Positions 1 through 7,398 of a stretch of 64,000 nucleotides of DNA are shown here, piece after piece. Both the position numbers and the translations under genes were made by a program. Under the pieces are notes generated by a model. It saw nothing but the letters and a program-made list of their open reading frames with translations, did no database searches and was not told the DNA's origin. Source of the DNA: Planctomycetales bacterium (lineage in GTDB: Bacteria; Planctomycetota; SZUA-567); contig BNUQ01000002.1 of assembly GCA_025997475.1 (NCBI GenBank), positions 1-64,000 on the forward strand. Reading direction: 5' to 3'. The stretch's first letter is position 1, and each line of letters opens with the position of its first letter.

Positions 1-112
1 AGTTGATAAAAAAAGAGTGGATAATGAAATAGTATATTACATTTCAGGGAGTAACGACAAATAAAGGTAAAACGCCGAACCATTTTATCAACTTCATCAA
101 AGGAAAATCACT

Positions 113-592
113 ATGCCGGACAAAAACGATGCCGAAGAAGAAAACGAGGACGAAAGCGAAGGTGTGGACGATTCCGCCGAAACCGAAAAGCCCGCGGGCT
201 GTTCCACCGGCGGGATTATTGCCGCCGCCGCCACTTTTTTCGCGCTAATTATTCTCTTCTTTTTTCGCGACGCGACCGGTTGGCAAAAATTCGGCGGGGC
301 GCTTTTGCTTATTGTGTTTTGCACCCTTTTCACGTTTGTCGGTTATACCGTCGGCAACGCGCTACGGAAAGCGCTGAGTCCGCTTTTTGTCATCGCGGAT
401 AGTTTTTGGGGCTTGTTATGGGCAAAGGTCTTTTGGGCGCTTGGTCCGCAACTAATCGGCGCGGTCATCGGTTGGTTAGCGAGCGGTGAAATTATCTACT
501 ATGTTCTCGGCATCGACGGCACCAGCGTTCCGGGGGCAAACCCTAATACCAAGAATTTCATTAACTTTATGCTTAATCCTAACGGAAGATAA
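113..592 (+). CDS. Hypothetical small membrane protein
   Basis: A 159-residue protein of no family I recognise. The first ~30 residues are strongly acidic (Asp/Glu-rich). They are followed by hydrophobic stretches at about residues 33-52 and 62-82 and a third, weaker one near 105-130, so two to three membrane passes are likely with an acidic cytoplasmic or exported N-terminus. The start is supported by AAAGGAAAA about 6 nt upstream of the ATG. It lies 72 bp before a BspA-like surface protein on the same strand and may be co-transcribed. The 112 bases before it hold only the AT-rich leader; I see no gene there. Confidence 0.6.
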   Translation: MPDKNDAEEENEDESEGVDDSAETEKPAGCSTGGIIAAAATFFALIILFFFRDATGWQKFGGALLLIVFCTLFTFVGYTVGNALRKALSPLFVIADSFWGLLWAKVFWALGPQLIGAVIGWLASGEIIYYVLGIDGTSVPGANPNTKNFINFMLNPNGR

Positions 593-664
593 GGTTAAGG
601 CGGTTGCTCTGTTCGGCGATGTTTTTGTAATTTCCGGTTCAACCATTCAAAAAAGGATTGTGCT

Positions 665-1564
665 ATGAAAACATTCGGCAAATTGGCGGTGGCGGTGGTG
701 GTCGGGGCGATATTTTGGGCGGCGGGAGCGGCGGCGGCGGATACTCCGGCAAGTGAGTTCAAATACGCTCTTAACAAAGATGGCGACGGAGTCGTCATAC
801 AGGGTTATTCAGGTACAAGCCCGGAAGTGGTGATACCGGCGGAAATCGAGGGGTTTCCGGTCAAAGTAATAGGTAGTGTTCGCGGCGAAAGTCTGACATC
901 AATTGTCATTCCCGACGGCGTAATCGAAATTAGCAAGGGCGCTTTTAGAGGTTGTCGCGCCTTGACATCGATAACCATACCGAATAGCGTTACTCAAATA
1001 GAGGAAGAGGTTTTTGATGATTGTAGTGGTCTAACGTCGATAACCATACCGAATAGCGTTAGCAAAATCGGGGTAATGGCTTTTCAAAGGTGTAATGGTC
1101 TAACGTCGATAACCATACCGAATAGCGTTACCCAAATAGGATTCTATGCTTTTAAGTATTGTAGAGGTCTAACGTCAATAACCATACCGGATAGCGTTAC
1201 TCAAATAGGAGGCGGGGCTTTTTACGGTTGCAGTGGTCTAACGTCGGTAACCATACCGAATAACGTTACCTCAATAGAGGAATTTGCTTTTTATGAGTGT
1301 AGCGGTCTAACGTCGGTAACCATACCGGATAGCGTTACCTCAATAGGGGTCTATGCTTTTTATAAGTGTAGCGGTCTAACGTCGGTAACCATACCGAGTA
1401 GCGTTACCTCAATAGGGGACTATGCGTTTCGGGATTGTCAAAAACTGACAGAAATTAAATTTACCGGCGATAACCAAATAAAGTTTGAGGATAATGTCTT
1501 TTATAATTGTGGAAAATTTTCTTTGGCTACCCAAGCCGCCCTGAAAAAACACGGCTATAAATAG
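665..1564 (+). CDS. BspA-family leucine-rich repeat (LRR_5) secreted protein
   Basis: A 299-residue protein with an Ala-rich signal peptide (about residues 1-25) followed by tandem 23-residue repeats of the form LTSITIPNSVTxIGxxAFxxC, at least seven copies between roughly residues 90 and 265. This is the Treponema pallidum/BspA-type LRR (LRR_5) pattern, known from surface proteins that bind host or matrix proteins. The repeats are almost identical in nucleotide sequence (69-bp unit), suggesting recent duplication or gene conversion. No sortase motif or C-terminal anchor is visible. A strong terminator follows 40 bp after the stop. The surface role is inferred from the family. Confidence 0.85.
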   Translation: MKTFGKLAVAVVVGAIFWAAGAAAADTPASEFKYALNKDGDGVVIQGYSGTSPEVVIPAEIEGFPVKVIGSVRGESLTSIVIPDGVIEISKGAFRGCRALTSITIPNSVTQIEEEVFDDCSGLTSITIPNSVSKIGVMAFQRCNGLTSITIPNSVTQIGFYAFKYCRGLTSITIPDSVTQIGGGAFYGCSGLTSVTIPNNVTSIEEFAFYECSGLTSVTIPDSVTSIGVYAFYKCSGLTSVTIPSSVTSIGDYAFRDCQKLTEIKFTGDNQIKFEDNVFYNCGKFSLATQAALKKHGYK

Positions 1565-1604
1565 GAACTAATTGCGTTAATTTAGTTCTCCCCGCCGTAG
1601 AACT

Positions 1605-1638
1605 TTCCCCGCGCCGAAAAGCGCGGGGAATTTTTTTT
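1605..1638 (+). terminator. Rho-independent terminator after the BspA-like gene
   Basis: A perfect 10-bp stem (TTCCCCGCGC / GCGCGGGGAA) with a 6-nt CGAAAA loop, followed by eight T residues on the + strand. It ends the BspA-like transcript before the convergent iorB gene. Confidence 0.9.
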
Positions 1639-1696
1639 GGGCAGGGGAAAGCGCGCAACGCGATTAAAAATCGCCTTTAATTTACAGCGGCGACCT

Positions 1697-2278
1697 TCAC
1701 GCCGCTCCCGCCGCGTGCAATCCGGTGCGGAACGCTTTTTGGTTGATTTCGAGGTGTTGCGGTTTGACGCCTGCGGCGAGGGCTTGGTGCCAACATTCAA
1801 GCGGCAAATCCAACCGTGCCGCGAGCGCGCCGACGACAATCACGTTGGCAACGCGGATATTGCCGATTTCCCGCGCCATTTGCACCGCGTCGAAGAGCAG
1901 GGCGGTGGGGTATAATTTTTTCACGCGCTCCTCGACATCCGCCGGATACGTCGCCGCGCCGCTACTTACGGTTATCGGCATTCGCCGCTCGGTGCTGGCG
2001 ACGACCTGCCCGTCCGGCGCCAGATATTCGCCGGCGCGCAAGACCTCCAAACATTCGAGCGCCGCCAGCGCCGTCGCCGTGCCGAGCGGAATCAGCGGAC
2101 TGTGCACTTCTTTGCCGTAGCGCACGTGCGCCGTAACCGCGCCGCCGCGTTGCGCCATCCCGTGCGTCTCGTTGGTTTTCACCGCCAAACCGGCGCTCAT
2201 CGCCGCGCGCGCGATAAGCGTCCCCGCCAATAAAATTCCCTGCCCGCCGACGCCGGCAAGAATAATGCTCGTGGTCAT
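1697..2278 (-). CDS. iorB: Indolepyruvate ferredoxin oxidoreductase beta subunit
   Basis: This matches the small (beta, pyruvate-ferredoxin-oxidoreductase gamma-like) subunit of indolepyruvate oxidoreductase. The enzyme oxidatively decarboxylates aryl pyruvates from aromatic amino acid transamination to aryl-acetyl-CoA, reducing ferredoxin, in the cytoplasm. Diagnostic motifs are GVGGQGILLAGTLIARAA near the N-terminus and ETHGMAQRGGAV around residue 40. Length (~193 aa) is normal. I chose the second ATG because GGGGG lies 6 nt before it, while the first ATG (2284) directly abuts the G-run. The partner iorA is not adjacent and not in this window, so this is an orphan subunit here. Confidence 0.88.
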   Translation of the reverse strand: MTTSIILAGVGGQGILLAGTLIARAAMSAGLAVKTNETHGMAQRGGAVTAHVRYGKEVHSPLIPLGTATALAALECLEVLRAGEYLAPDGQVVASTERRMPITVSSGAATYPADVEERVKKLYPTALLFDAVQMAREIGNIRVANVIVVGALAARLDLPLECWHQALAAGVKPQHLEINQKAFRTGLHAAGAA

Positions 2279-2293
2279 CGCCATCCCCCGCGT

Positions 2294-2424
2294 AAAAGTT
2301 GAAAGTTAAAAGTTAAAAGTTGAGAATTTAGAGTTCGGAGTTTAGAGTTGAAAGTTGAGAGTTAAAGAATAAAAACGGTTCTACATTTTCAACTTTCAAC
2401 TTTTAACTTTTAACTTTCAACTTT
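2294..2424. repeat. Foldback intergenic repeat, AGTTGAAAGTTAAA type
   Basis: The left half is tandem AAAGTTGAAAGTTAAAAGTT-like heptamers and decamers. The right half is their reverse complement (CAACTTTTAACTTT). Together they form a long imperfect hairpin filling the gap between iorB and the DUF4912-like gene. Confidence 0.8.
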
Positions 2425-2836
2425 GATGATAGCGCATTACTCACAAGTCGAGTCCTACGCGCTGACCGCCGTCGCGCAAAGTCCGCAGGTCTTATGGGTC
2501 GGCTGGGACGCCGCGCAGTTAGCCGGCGCGGGCGGCGGACGCTGGGCGCTGAACGGTTGGTGTTTGCGCGTCGTGGCGCTCGGCGGCGACACGCGCGACT
2601 ACGCCATTTTGCCGGAATGGGGCAAATTTTACGTAACCGGTTTGCGCGGCGGCGAAAGTTATTGCGTGCGGCTACTCTTGCAAAACGCGGTTCACGAATG
2701 GCACGCGCTCGCCGCTAGCGATTGGTTGCAGATGCCGGCGAACACGCTCGCGCCGTCGGTCGTAGGCGAAGAAAGCGACGCCGAGTTTTTGGCGCTGTTC
2801 GGCGACGACGTCATCGGCATCGGCGCGTCCCGTTAG
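2423..2836 (+). CDS. DUF4912-like protein
   Basis: A 137-residue soluble protein. The pattern LWVGWD, LRVVALGGDTRDY, a central W-G-K-F-Y-V segment, an SYCVRLLLQ strand and W-L-Q-M-P near residue 105 resembles the DUF4912 fold (a short beta-sandwich of unknown function, common in PVC and other environmental bacteria). The C-terminus is acidic. There is no Shine-Dalgarno sequence; the gene starts directly at the edge of the preceding foldback repeat, and either of two adjacent ATG codons could be used. The family assignment rests on pattern memory only. Confidence 0.55.
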   Translation: MMIAHYSQVESYALTAVAQSPQVLWVGWDAAQLAGAGGGRWALNGWCLRVVALGGDTRDYAILPEWGKFYVTGLRGGESYCVRLLLQNAVHEWHALAASDWLQMPANTLAPSVVGEESDAEFLALFGDDVIGIGASR

Positions 2837-2936
2837 AATGCCCGCCGCGCGTTTTTCCACATCACATAATCCCCATTATCGGACTCTGGAAATTTTTGGG
2901 GACGCGCGGCGGCTTCCCTGCCCCGCCGAAAGACAA

Positions 2937-3066
2937 TCAAGAATTAAGAATGGTGGATTTTGATTAGCAAATTCGCGAAGCGGTGGCTCTATTCAATTGC
3001 CACGCCTTTTAAGGCGTGGTCGGCGGTCAAAAAAGAAAGGGCTTTAGCCCAAAATCTGACTCTGGT
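2937..3066. repeat. Foldback core plus half copy of the GCTCTATTCAATTGCC element
   Basis: From 2937 there is a short arm (AATTAAGAATGG) and a TTTTGATTAGCAAATTCGCG core. From 2986 the left half of the GCTCTATTCAATTGCCACGC foldback family follows: an AAGGCGTGG stem and a GGGCTTTAGCCC palindrome, but no mirrored right end. It sits immediately downstream of gph (minus strand). Confidence 0.7.
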
Positions 3067-3074
3067 TTGGTTTT

Positions 3075-3719
3075 TCAATTCATAATTGAAAGAATCTCCG
3101 CCGGTTGCCGGACGATAAATTTCGCGCCGTTGGCGCGCAACTCGGCTTCGTCGCGGAAGCCCCACGACACGCCGCACGCCGGCATTGTCGCCGCCGTCGC
3201 CGTTTGCATATCCGTGCCGCTGTCGCCGACGTAAAGCACTGCCGTTGGCGGCACTCGTAACCGTTCGGCGATGTGCAACGCGCCCCACGGGTCGGGTTTG
3301 CGCGGCTGGTCGGGATGTTGTCCGTGCGCTTCCGCAAATTTTTGTCGCGGGAAAAAGTGCGCCAAAATGCCCGCGATGTATCGATGCGGCTTGTTCGACA
3401 GCACGTTAATTTTCACGCCGCGCGCCGTCAGCGCCGCCAACAACGCTTCAATGCCGGGATACGGCGCGGTTTCCACCGCCCAGTTAATTTCATAGTCGCG
3501 ATTAAACGCCGCGAACACGTCGGGGGTCAAATTTTGCCGGTCGCGCGGCACGGCGCGTTCGACAAATTTTTGCAAGCCCTCGCCGACAAACAACCGGTGT
3601 CGGTCAAGCGAATGTTCCGGCAAACCGTATTGCGTCAGCGCGCGGTTCATCGACGCGGCGAGGTCGGGCAAAGTGTTTAACAACGTGCCGTCCAAATCGA
3701 AAATGATGGCTTGATACAT
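3075..3719 (-). CDS. gph: HAD-family phosphoglycolate phosphatase
   Basis: A HAD-superfamily hydrolase of ~214 residues, probably removing the phosphate from 2-phosphoglycolate made during DNA-end repair. Visible motifs are I: IFDLDGTLLNT at the N-terminus (nucleophile Asp); II: NVLSNKPHRY (Ser/Thr position); III: the Lys in QPRKPDP; IV: VLYVGDSGTDMQTA. The cap domain lies between motifs I and II. I chose the internal ATG at 3719 (MYQAIIFDLDG) because HAD proteins begin close to motif I; the open frame extends 13 codons upstream without family support. Substrate specificity within the Gph/PpaX group cannot be fixed from sequence. Confidence 0.85.
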   Translation of the reverse strand: MYQAIIFDLDGTLLNTLPDLAASMNRALTQYGLPEHSLDRHRLFVGEGLQKFVERAVPRDRQNLTPDVFAAFNRDYEINWAVETAPYPGIEALLAALTARGVKINVLSNKPHRYIAGILAHFFPRQKFAEAHGQHPDQPRKPDPWGALHIAERLRVPPTAVLYVGDSGTDMQTATAATMPACGVSWGFRDEAELRANGAKFIVRQPAEILSIMN

Positions 3720-3769
3720 AAAGGAAAAGGGGGTTAGGGAAAAGAGTAGAGCGGGCACGTTTAATCAAA

Positions 3770-4087
3770 AACTCAGGTTACGCGAATTTATCATCATCAA
3801 CTCCGCTAAAAGCCCCGTAGGGGCTTAAGGTGAATAACCCCGACCAAGCGGCACGTTCTATCGTCGCGCAGGTCGGGGATGACGCCGCCCGAGACCCGAA
3901 CCCCAAGAGGGGTTCAACAAATAGTTCAACCCCCTCGGGGTTGAGATAGACGGGGACGCTTTTCCCCGAGTTTCGCGGCGGTCGCCGCTCCACTCGGGGT
4001 TATTCACCTTAAACGCCTACGGCGTTTTTTAAGGAATTTTACTTTTATCAAGTCAGTTACGATTTCTTGGCGCGCGTAACGTGAGTT
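3770..4087. repeat. Mosaic intergenic element with CGCGTAAC..TGAGTT termini (copy 1)
   Basis: A 318-bp element ending in AACTCAGGTTACGCG on the left and CGCGTAACGTGAGTT on the right, an almost perfect 15-bp terminal inverted repeat. It contains AACTCCGCTAAAAGCCCC, several short palindromic blocks (CCCCGACC.., GGGGTTCAAC../ GTTCAACCCC) and CGCCTACGGCGTTTTTTAAGG. Open frames through it are artefacts. Confidence 0.8.
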
Positions 4088-4170
4088 GCAAATTTAAAAT
4101 GGCGGAAATTTTTGCAAATCGCGCTTCGCGAATTTGATAATCAAACTCCACAATTGTTAATTGTTAATTG

Positions 4171-5547
4171 TTAATTGCTCTTTAAGTAATACGTTCTCCC
4201 GTCGGCGGCAACGGAAACTTGCGGTCGGCTACCGACTTGCGGTCGGCTACCGGTGGTAATGGCAATGATGCGCGCGCTGAAATCTAACGTCTCGTTTAAG
4301 CCGACGACGCGCGTGTCGCCGTCCGGCGATTGGAGCAATGCCTGCCGGTCGGTCGCCGCCAACACGCGGTATTGCGCGAACCACCATTCTTCCCACGCCG
4401 CCGCGGAATAATAATCGGTCGGCGGCGGCGCGAGTTCCGCGTCGCGCAGATAAACGGTCAGTCGCCCCAGTGCTTTTTCCGCGATTTCGCGAGGCGAATT
4501 GGTCAACAGCGCGATTAACAGCGGGAGGTTGGCGACCGCCGGTTGTTTCTGCCACGCCGCCAACGCGAGATATAAATCATTGCGGTTGCCGGATAAAATC
4601 ACGTGGCGGCAGGCGGCGAACGGCAATTTTTCCGCCGGTTTTTCATCCGGCGCGGCGGCGAGAAAATTCGCCAGCGTCAAGCGCGCCGAGAGCAATAGTT
4701 GCGCCTCCGGCTCGCGAGAATTTAACACCCGCTCGCGCACCGCCGCGGGCAAGCGTTGCAGATTATTTGCCGCCGCGGCAACGATGGTCAGCCACGGGCT
4801 ATTCAGCCGCGCAAAAAAATAACCGGCGGCGCGCTCGTCGGCAAAATAACCTAAAAAATTGAGCGCCGCCGGCGCGAGCGCGGCGTCTTCCAGCATCCCG
4901 ATTTTTTCGAGAAATTCCCGCCCGCCGCCGTCCGGCTCTAAACGCATCAGCGCCGCCGCCGCGTAAATTTGCATTAACGGCGGCGCCTGTTCCATAAATT
5001 CTCGCAACACCGGCGCGGCGGCGCGAATTTCGCCGCAAGCGGCGATAGCGGCAAGGCGCAGGCGCGGGTCGGCGTCGCGTAAAAATTTCAATGCCGCCGT
5101 TCGCGCGGTCGCGGCGCTATCGGCGTTGCGCCATTGCCAGAGCGCGTTAAACGCCGCGAGGCGCATTTCCGGGCGCTCGGCGTCGAGCGTCGCGACGATA
5201 ACTTGGCGCGACGCCGGAAGCGGATGGGCGATTAAAATCTGCAACGCCGCTGACGCGAACGGATGCAACGGGTCGGCGACAATTGCGGCGAGATACGGAA
5301 TGGCGGACGGTTGAAAATCGGCGGCGACGGCGGCGATTTCTTCGCGGTCGGCGAGCAGACGCCGGTTGATTGCGGCGGCGGTTTCCTGCCGCTGTTGGCG
5401 GGCTACCGGGGATAAATCCCGCATCGGAAATTCGGGCATTACCAACGCGGGCGGCGCGGGCGGCGCGGACGGCGCGGGCGGTTCTGCGGCTTCGGCGGCA
5501 AACGCGCCCGCCAACGCCGCGATAGTCCACGCTAAAAGTTTGCGCAT
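4171..5547 (-). CDS. Secreted HEAT-repeat protein
   Basis: About 458 residues. A signal peptide starts MRKLLAWTIAALAG with an Ala-Glu-Ala-Ala cleavage region, followed by a Pro/Ala spacer and then Ala/Leu-rich helical pairs (residues ~60-370) typical of HEAT/armadillo scaffolds; no catalytic motif is visible. I start at the internal ATG (5547), which has GGGG 8 nt upstream; the open frame extends seven codons further. Near the C-terminus an 18-bp unit is duplicated (GSRPQVGSRPQV). The last residues (..LKSN) and the stop codon are read from the neighbouring AATTAACAATT repeat arm. Role unknown; protein binding in the periplasm or at the cell surface is likely. Confidence 0.75.
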   Translation of the reverse strand: MRKLLAWTIAALAGAFAAEAAEPPAPSAPPAPPALVMPEFPMRDLSPVARQQRQETAAAINRRLLADREEIAAVAADFQPSAIPYLAAIVADPLHPFASAALQILIAHPLPASRQVIVATLDAERPEMRLAAFNALWQWRNADSAATARTAALKFLRDADPRLRLAAIAACGEIRAAAPVLREFMEQAPPLMQIYAAAALMRLEPDGGGREFLEKIGMLEDAALAPAALNFLGYFADERAAGYFFARLNSPWLTIVAAAANNLQRLPAAVRERVLNSREPEAQLLLSARLTLANFLAAAPDEKPAEKLPFAACRHVILSGNRNDLYLALAAWQKQPAVANLPLLIALLTNSPREIAEKALGRLTVYLRDAELAPPPTDYYSAAAWEEWWFAQYRVLAATDRQALLQSPDGDTRVVGLNETLDFSARIIAITTGSRPQVGSRPQVSVAADGRTYYLKSN

Positions 5548-5560
5548 CTTTATTACCCCA

Positions 5561-5681
5561 ATTAACAATTAACAATTGACAATTTTTTTTAGAGGAGTTG
5601 ATTGTCAAAATCGCTTCGCGAATTTTATAATTTCTCCGCTCAACAATTGTTAATTGTTAATTGTCAATTGTTAATTGTCTC
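5561..5681. repeat. Foldback intergenic repeat, AATTAACAATT type
   Basis: Tandem AATTAACAATT units, a core GAGTTGATTGTCAAAATCGC ending in a TTCGCGAA palindrome, then the mirrored TTGTTAATTGTTAATTG arm. It fills the space between the META lipoprotein and the HEAT protein. Confidence 0.8.
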
Positions 5682-6236
5682 TTACATATAAACCGCCTCA
5701 AACACCGCGAGCGGCGCCATACGGGCGCGGATTAGCCGCAGTTTGCCGTCGTCGCCGAGTTGGTAACTGTCGCAAACGGACAGCACGCGCGACAGTTCTT
5801 TTTCCGTGGTCATCGCCGCCGCGTTGAGGCACATTTTTTGCGTGGCGATAATCGCGTTAAACCGCAAGCGCGGCGGGGCGAGCAATTCGTAACGTCCGGT
5901 AAAAGTGTTGCATCCCAAATTGCCGTCAATCGTGCCGCCGGCGCGAAGCGTGATATGCGCCTCCGCCCCGCCCTCCGGCGTCTGCACGGGTTTGCCGTTC
6001 AGTTCGACCAACTTCCAGTATTTATTGAAAATCGCCGCGTCCGGCACCGCCGACTTGACGACTTTTTGGTCTGCCGCCGGTTGTTCGAGAATCGCGGCGT
6101 ATTCGGTAATCGCGGCGGGCGCGGGCGCGGCGACGACCGGCGCGGGCGCGCATTGGACTTTCCGGCAATTATTTTTGGGGCAACCGCATCCGGCGACGCC
6201 GATTAACGTTAGCACAACGATAAGATTTCTGCGCAT
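5682..6236 (-). CDS. META-domain lipoprotein (HslJ-like)
   Basis: 184 residues. The start is supported by GGGGAG 4 nt before the ATG. The N-terminus is a lipoprotein signal with lipobox GVAGC (Cys at residue 17), followed by a Cys-rich, Pro/Ala-rich spacer. Residues ~70-180 match the META domain: KYWKLVELNGKPV, the GNLGCNTFTGRY hallmark, IIATQKMC and a closing LRLIRA strand. META/HslJ proteins are envelope lipoproteins often linked to stress or inhibitor resistance; the specific role here is unknown. The extra Cys pair near the N-terminus (CGCPKNNC) is unusual. Confidence 0.85.
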   Translation of the reverse strand: MRRNLIVVLTLIGVAGCGCPKNNCRKVQCAPAPVVAAPAPAAITEYAAILEQPAADQKVVKSAVPDAAIFNKYWKLVELNGKPVQTPEGGAEAHITLRAGGTIDGNLGCNTFTGRYELLAPPRLRFNAIIATQKMCLNAAAMTTEKELSRVLSVCDSYQLGDDGKLRLIRARMAPLAVFEAVYM

Positions 6237-6250
6237 CGAACTCCCCTTCC

Positions 6251-6367
6251 TGAAAATTAAGAATTAAGAATTAAAAATTAAGAATGGTGGAGTTTGATTG
6301 GCAAAATCGCTTCGCGCGATTTTCACTTCCAAGCCATAAATTCTTAATTGTTAATTCTTAATTGTTC
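6251..6367. repeat. Foldback intergenic repeat, AATTAAGAATTAAAA type
   Basis: Arm of AATTAAGAATTAAAAATTAAG units, the core TGGAGTTTGATTGGCAAAAT with a TTCGCGCGA palindrome, then the mirrored TTCTTAATTGTTAATTCTTA arm. It lies between the divergent META lipoprotein and rubrerythrin genes and may contain both promoters. Confidence 0.75.
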
Positions 6368-6494
6368 TTTCGGCATTTGCCGCGCCGTTACTGCAATAAA
6401 TTTCCGGCGGCGGCGACGCATTGACGACTTCGTTACGGAAATTTACAATCCGCGCTTCGTTTTTTCAGTGAATCCTCTTGTTAAGGAGATGGCA

Positions 6495-7031
6495 ATGGCT
6501 ATTGACCCGAACTCGAAAACGGCGGCGAACTTGGCGACGGCGTTTGCCGGCGAATCGCAGGCGCGGAACAAATACACCTATTTCGCCGGCGTGGCGAAGA
6601 AAGAGGGTTACGAACAAATTGCCGCGTTCTTTACGGAAACCGCCGGCAACGAAAAAGAACACGCCGAATTGTGGTTTAAGGCGCTCGGAGGGCTCGGCGA
6701 CACCAAAGCCAATTTAGTCGCCGCCGCCGCCGGCGAGCATTACGAATGGACGGAGATGTATAAAGAATTCGCCGAGGTCGCCGACCAAGAGGGCTACAAG
6801 GACCTCGCGGCGCAGTTGCGCAACGTCGCCCAAATTGAAAAACGCCACGAAGACCGCTATCTTAAATTGAAAGCGAATCTCGACCGCGGCGAAGTTTTTG
6901 TCCGCCAAGGCGAACAGCGCTGGGAATGCCGCAACTGCGGACATATCCACGTCGGTCCGCACGCGCCGGAACTCTGCCCGACCTGCAAGCACCCGAAAGC
7001 GTATTTCCAACTCGAAGAAACGAATTTCTAA
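6495..7031 (+). CDS. Rubrerythrin
   Basis: A 178-residue non-haem iron peroxidase that reduces hydrogen peroxide in anaerobes and microaerophiles. The four-helix ferritin-like domain supplies di-iron ligands ([27 protein letters not shown], and later [13 protein letters not shown] and [10 protein letters not shown]). The C-terminal rubredoxin-like Fe(Cys)4 site is [10 protein letters not shown]...CPTCKHP. The start is the ATG at 6495, with AAGGAG about 6 nt upstream; an ATG two codons earlier abuts the Shine-Dalgarno sequence, and the longer open frame is unsupported. Its presence suggests an anaerobic or oxygen-sensitive lifestyle. A terminator follows at 7140. Confidence 0.95.
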   Translation: MAIDPNSKTAANLATAFAGESQARNKYTYFAGVAKKEGYEQIAAFFTETAGNEKEHAELWFKALGGLGDTKANLVAAAAGEHYEWTEMYKEFAEVADQEGYKDLAAQLRNVAQIEKRHEDRYLKLKANLDRGEVFVRQGEQRWECRNCGHIHVGPHAPELCPTCKHPKAYFQLEETNF

Positions 7032-7139
7032 CGACCGTGGACCGTGGACAGTGAGCAGTTTGGAATCTTGGAGTTTTATTTTTAATGTCCGCAAGCGTTC
7101 GCTGACAACTGCCCACTGCCCACTTAATCGTCCGTTTCC

Positions 7140-7171
7140 GACCACGGCACTTTGTCGCGCCGTGGTCTTTT
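7140..7171 (+). terminator. Terminator downstream of rubrerythrin
   Basis: A 9-bp stem GACCACGGC / GCCGTGGTC with a 10-nt loop, followed by TTTT. It comes after a short foldback (7035-7125) made of GACCGTGGACAGTG / CACTGCCCAC arms. Confidence 0.75.
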
Positions 7172-7204
7172 CAATGAGAAGCAATTGAGAAGCATTAAGT
7201 CCGT

Positions 7205-7348
7205 TGCTCTATTCAATTGCCACGCCTTTTAAGGCGTGGCAGGCGGTTAGAAAAAGAAAGGGGCTTTAGCCCAAATAAACCATTCGGCTAAAGCCGGTCA
7301 TTTTCTAACGCTAACCACGCGCTAAAGCGCGTGGCAATTGAATAGAGC
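7205..7348. repeat. GCTCTATTCAATTGCC foldback element (copy 2)
   Basis: A 144-bp element ending GCTCTATTCAATTGCCACGC on the left and GCGTGGCAATTGAATAGAGC on the right. Inside are GGCTTTAGCCC and GGCTAAAGCC palindromes. Copies also lie at 13289, 16024 and, as a half copy, at 2986. Confidence 0.9.
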
Positions 7349-7398
7349 GTTCACGCGCCTATGCGAGAAACAAAAAAGTAAGTTAGGAAATAAGTCCA

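Noticed and set aside
3778..3993. Small open frames inside intergenic elements (also near 18988-19176, 35593-35862, 38098-38472)
   Set aside because: They translate repeated palindromic DNA, change frame between copies and lack ribosome-binding sites.
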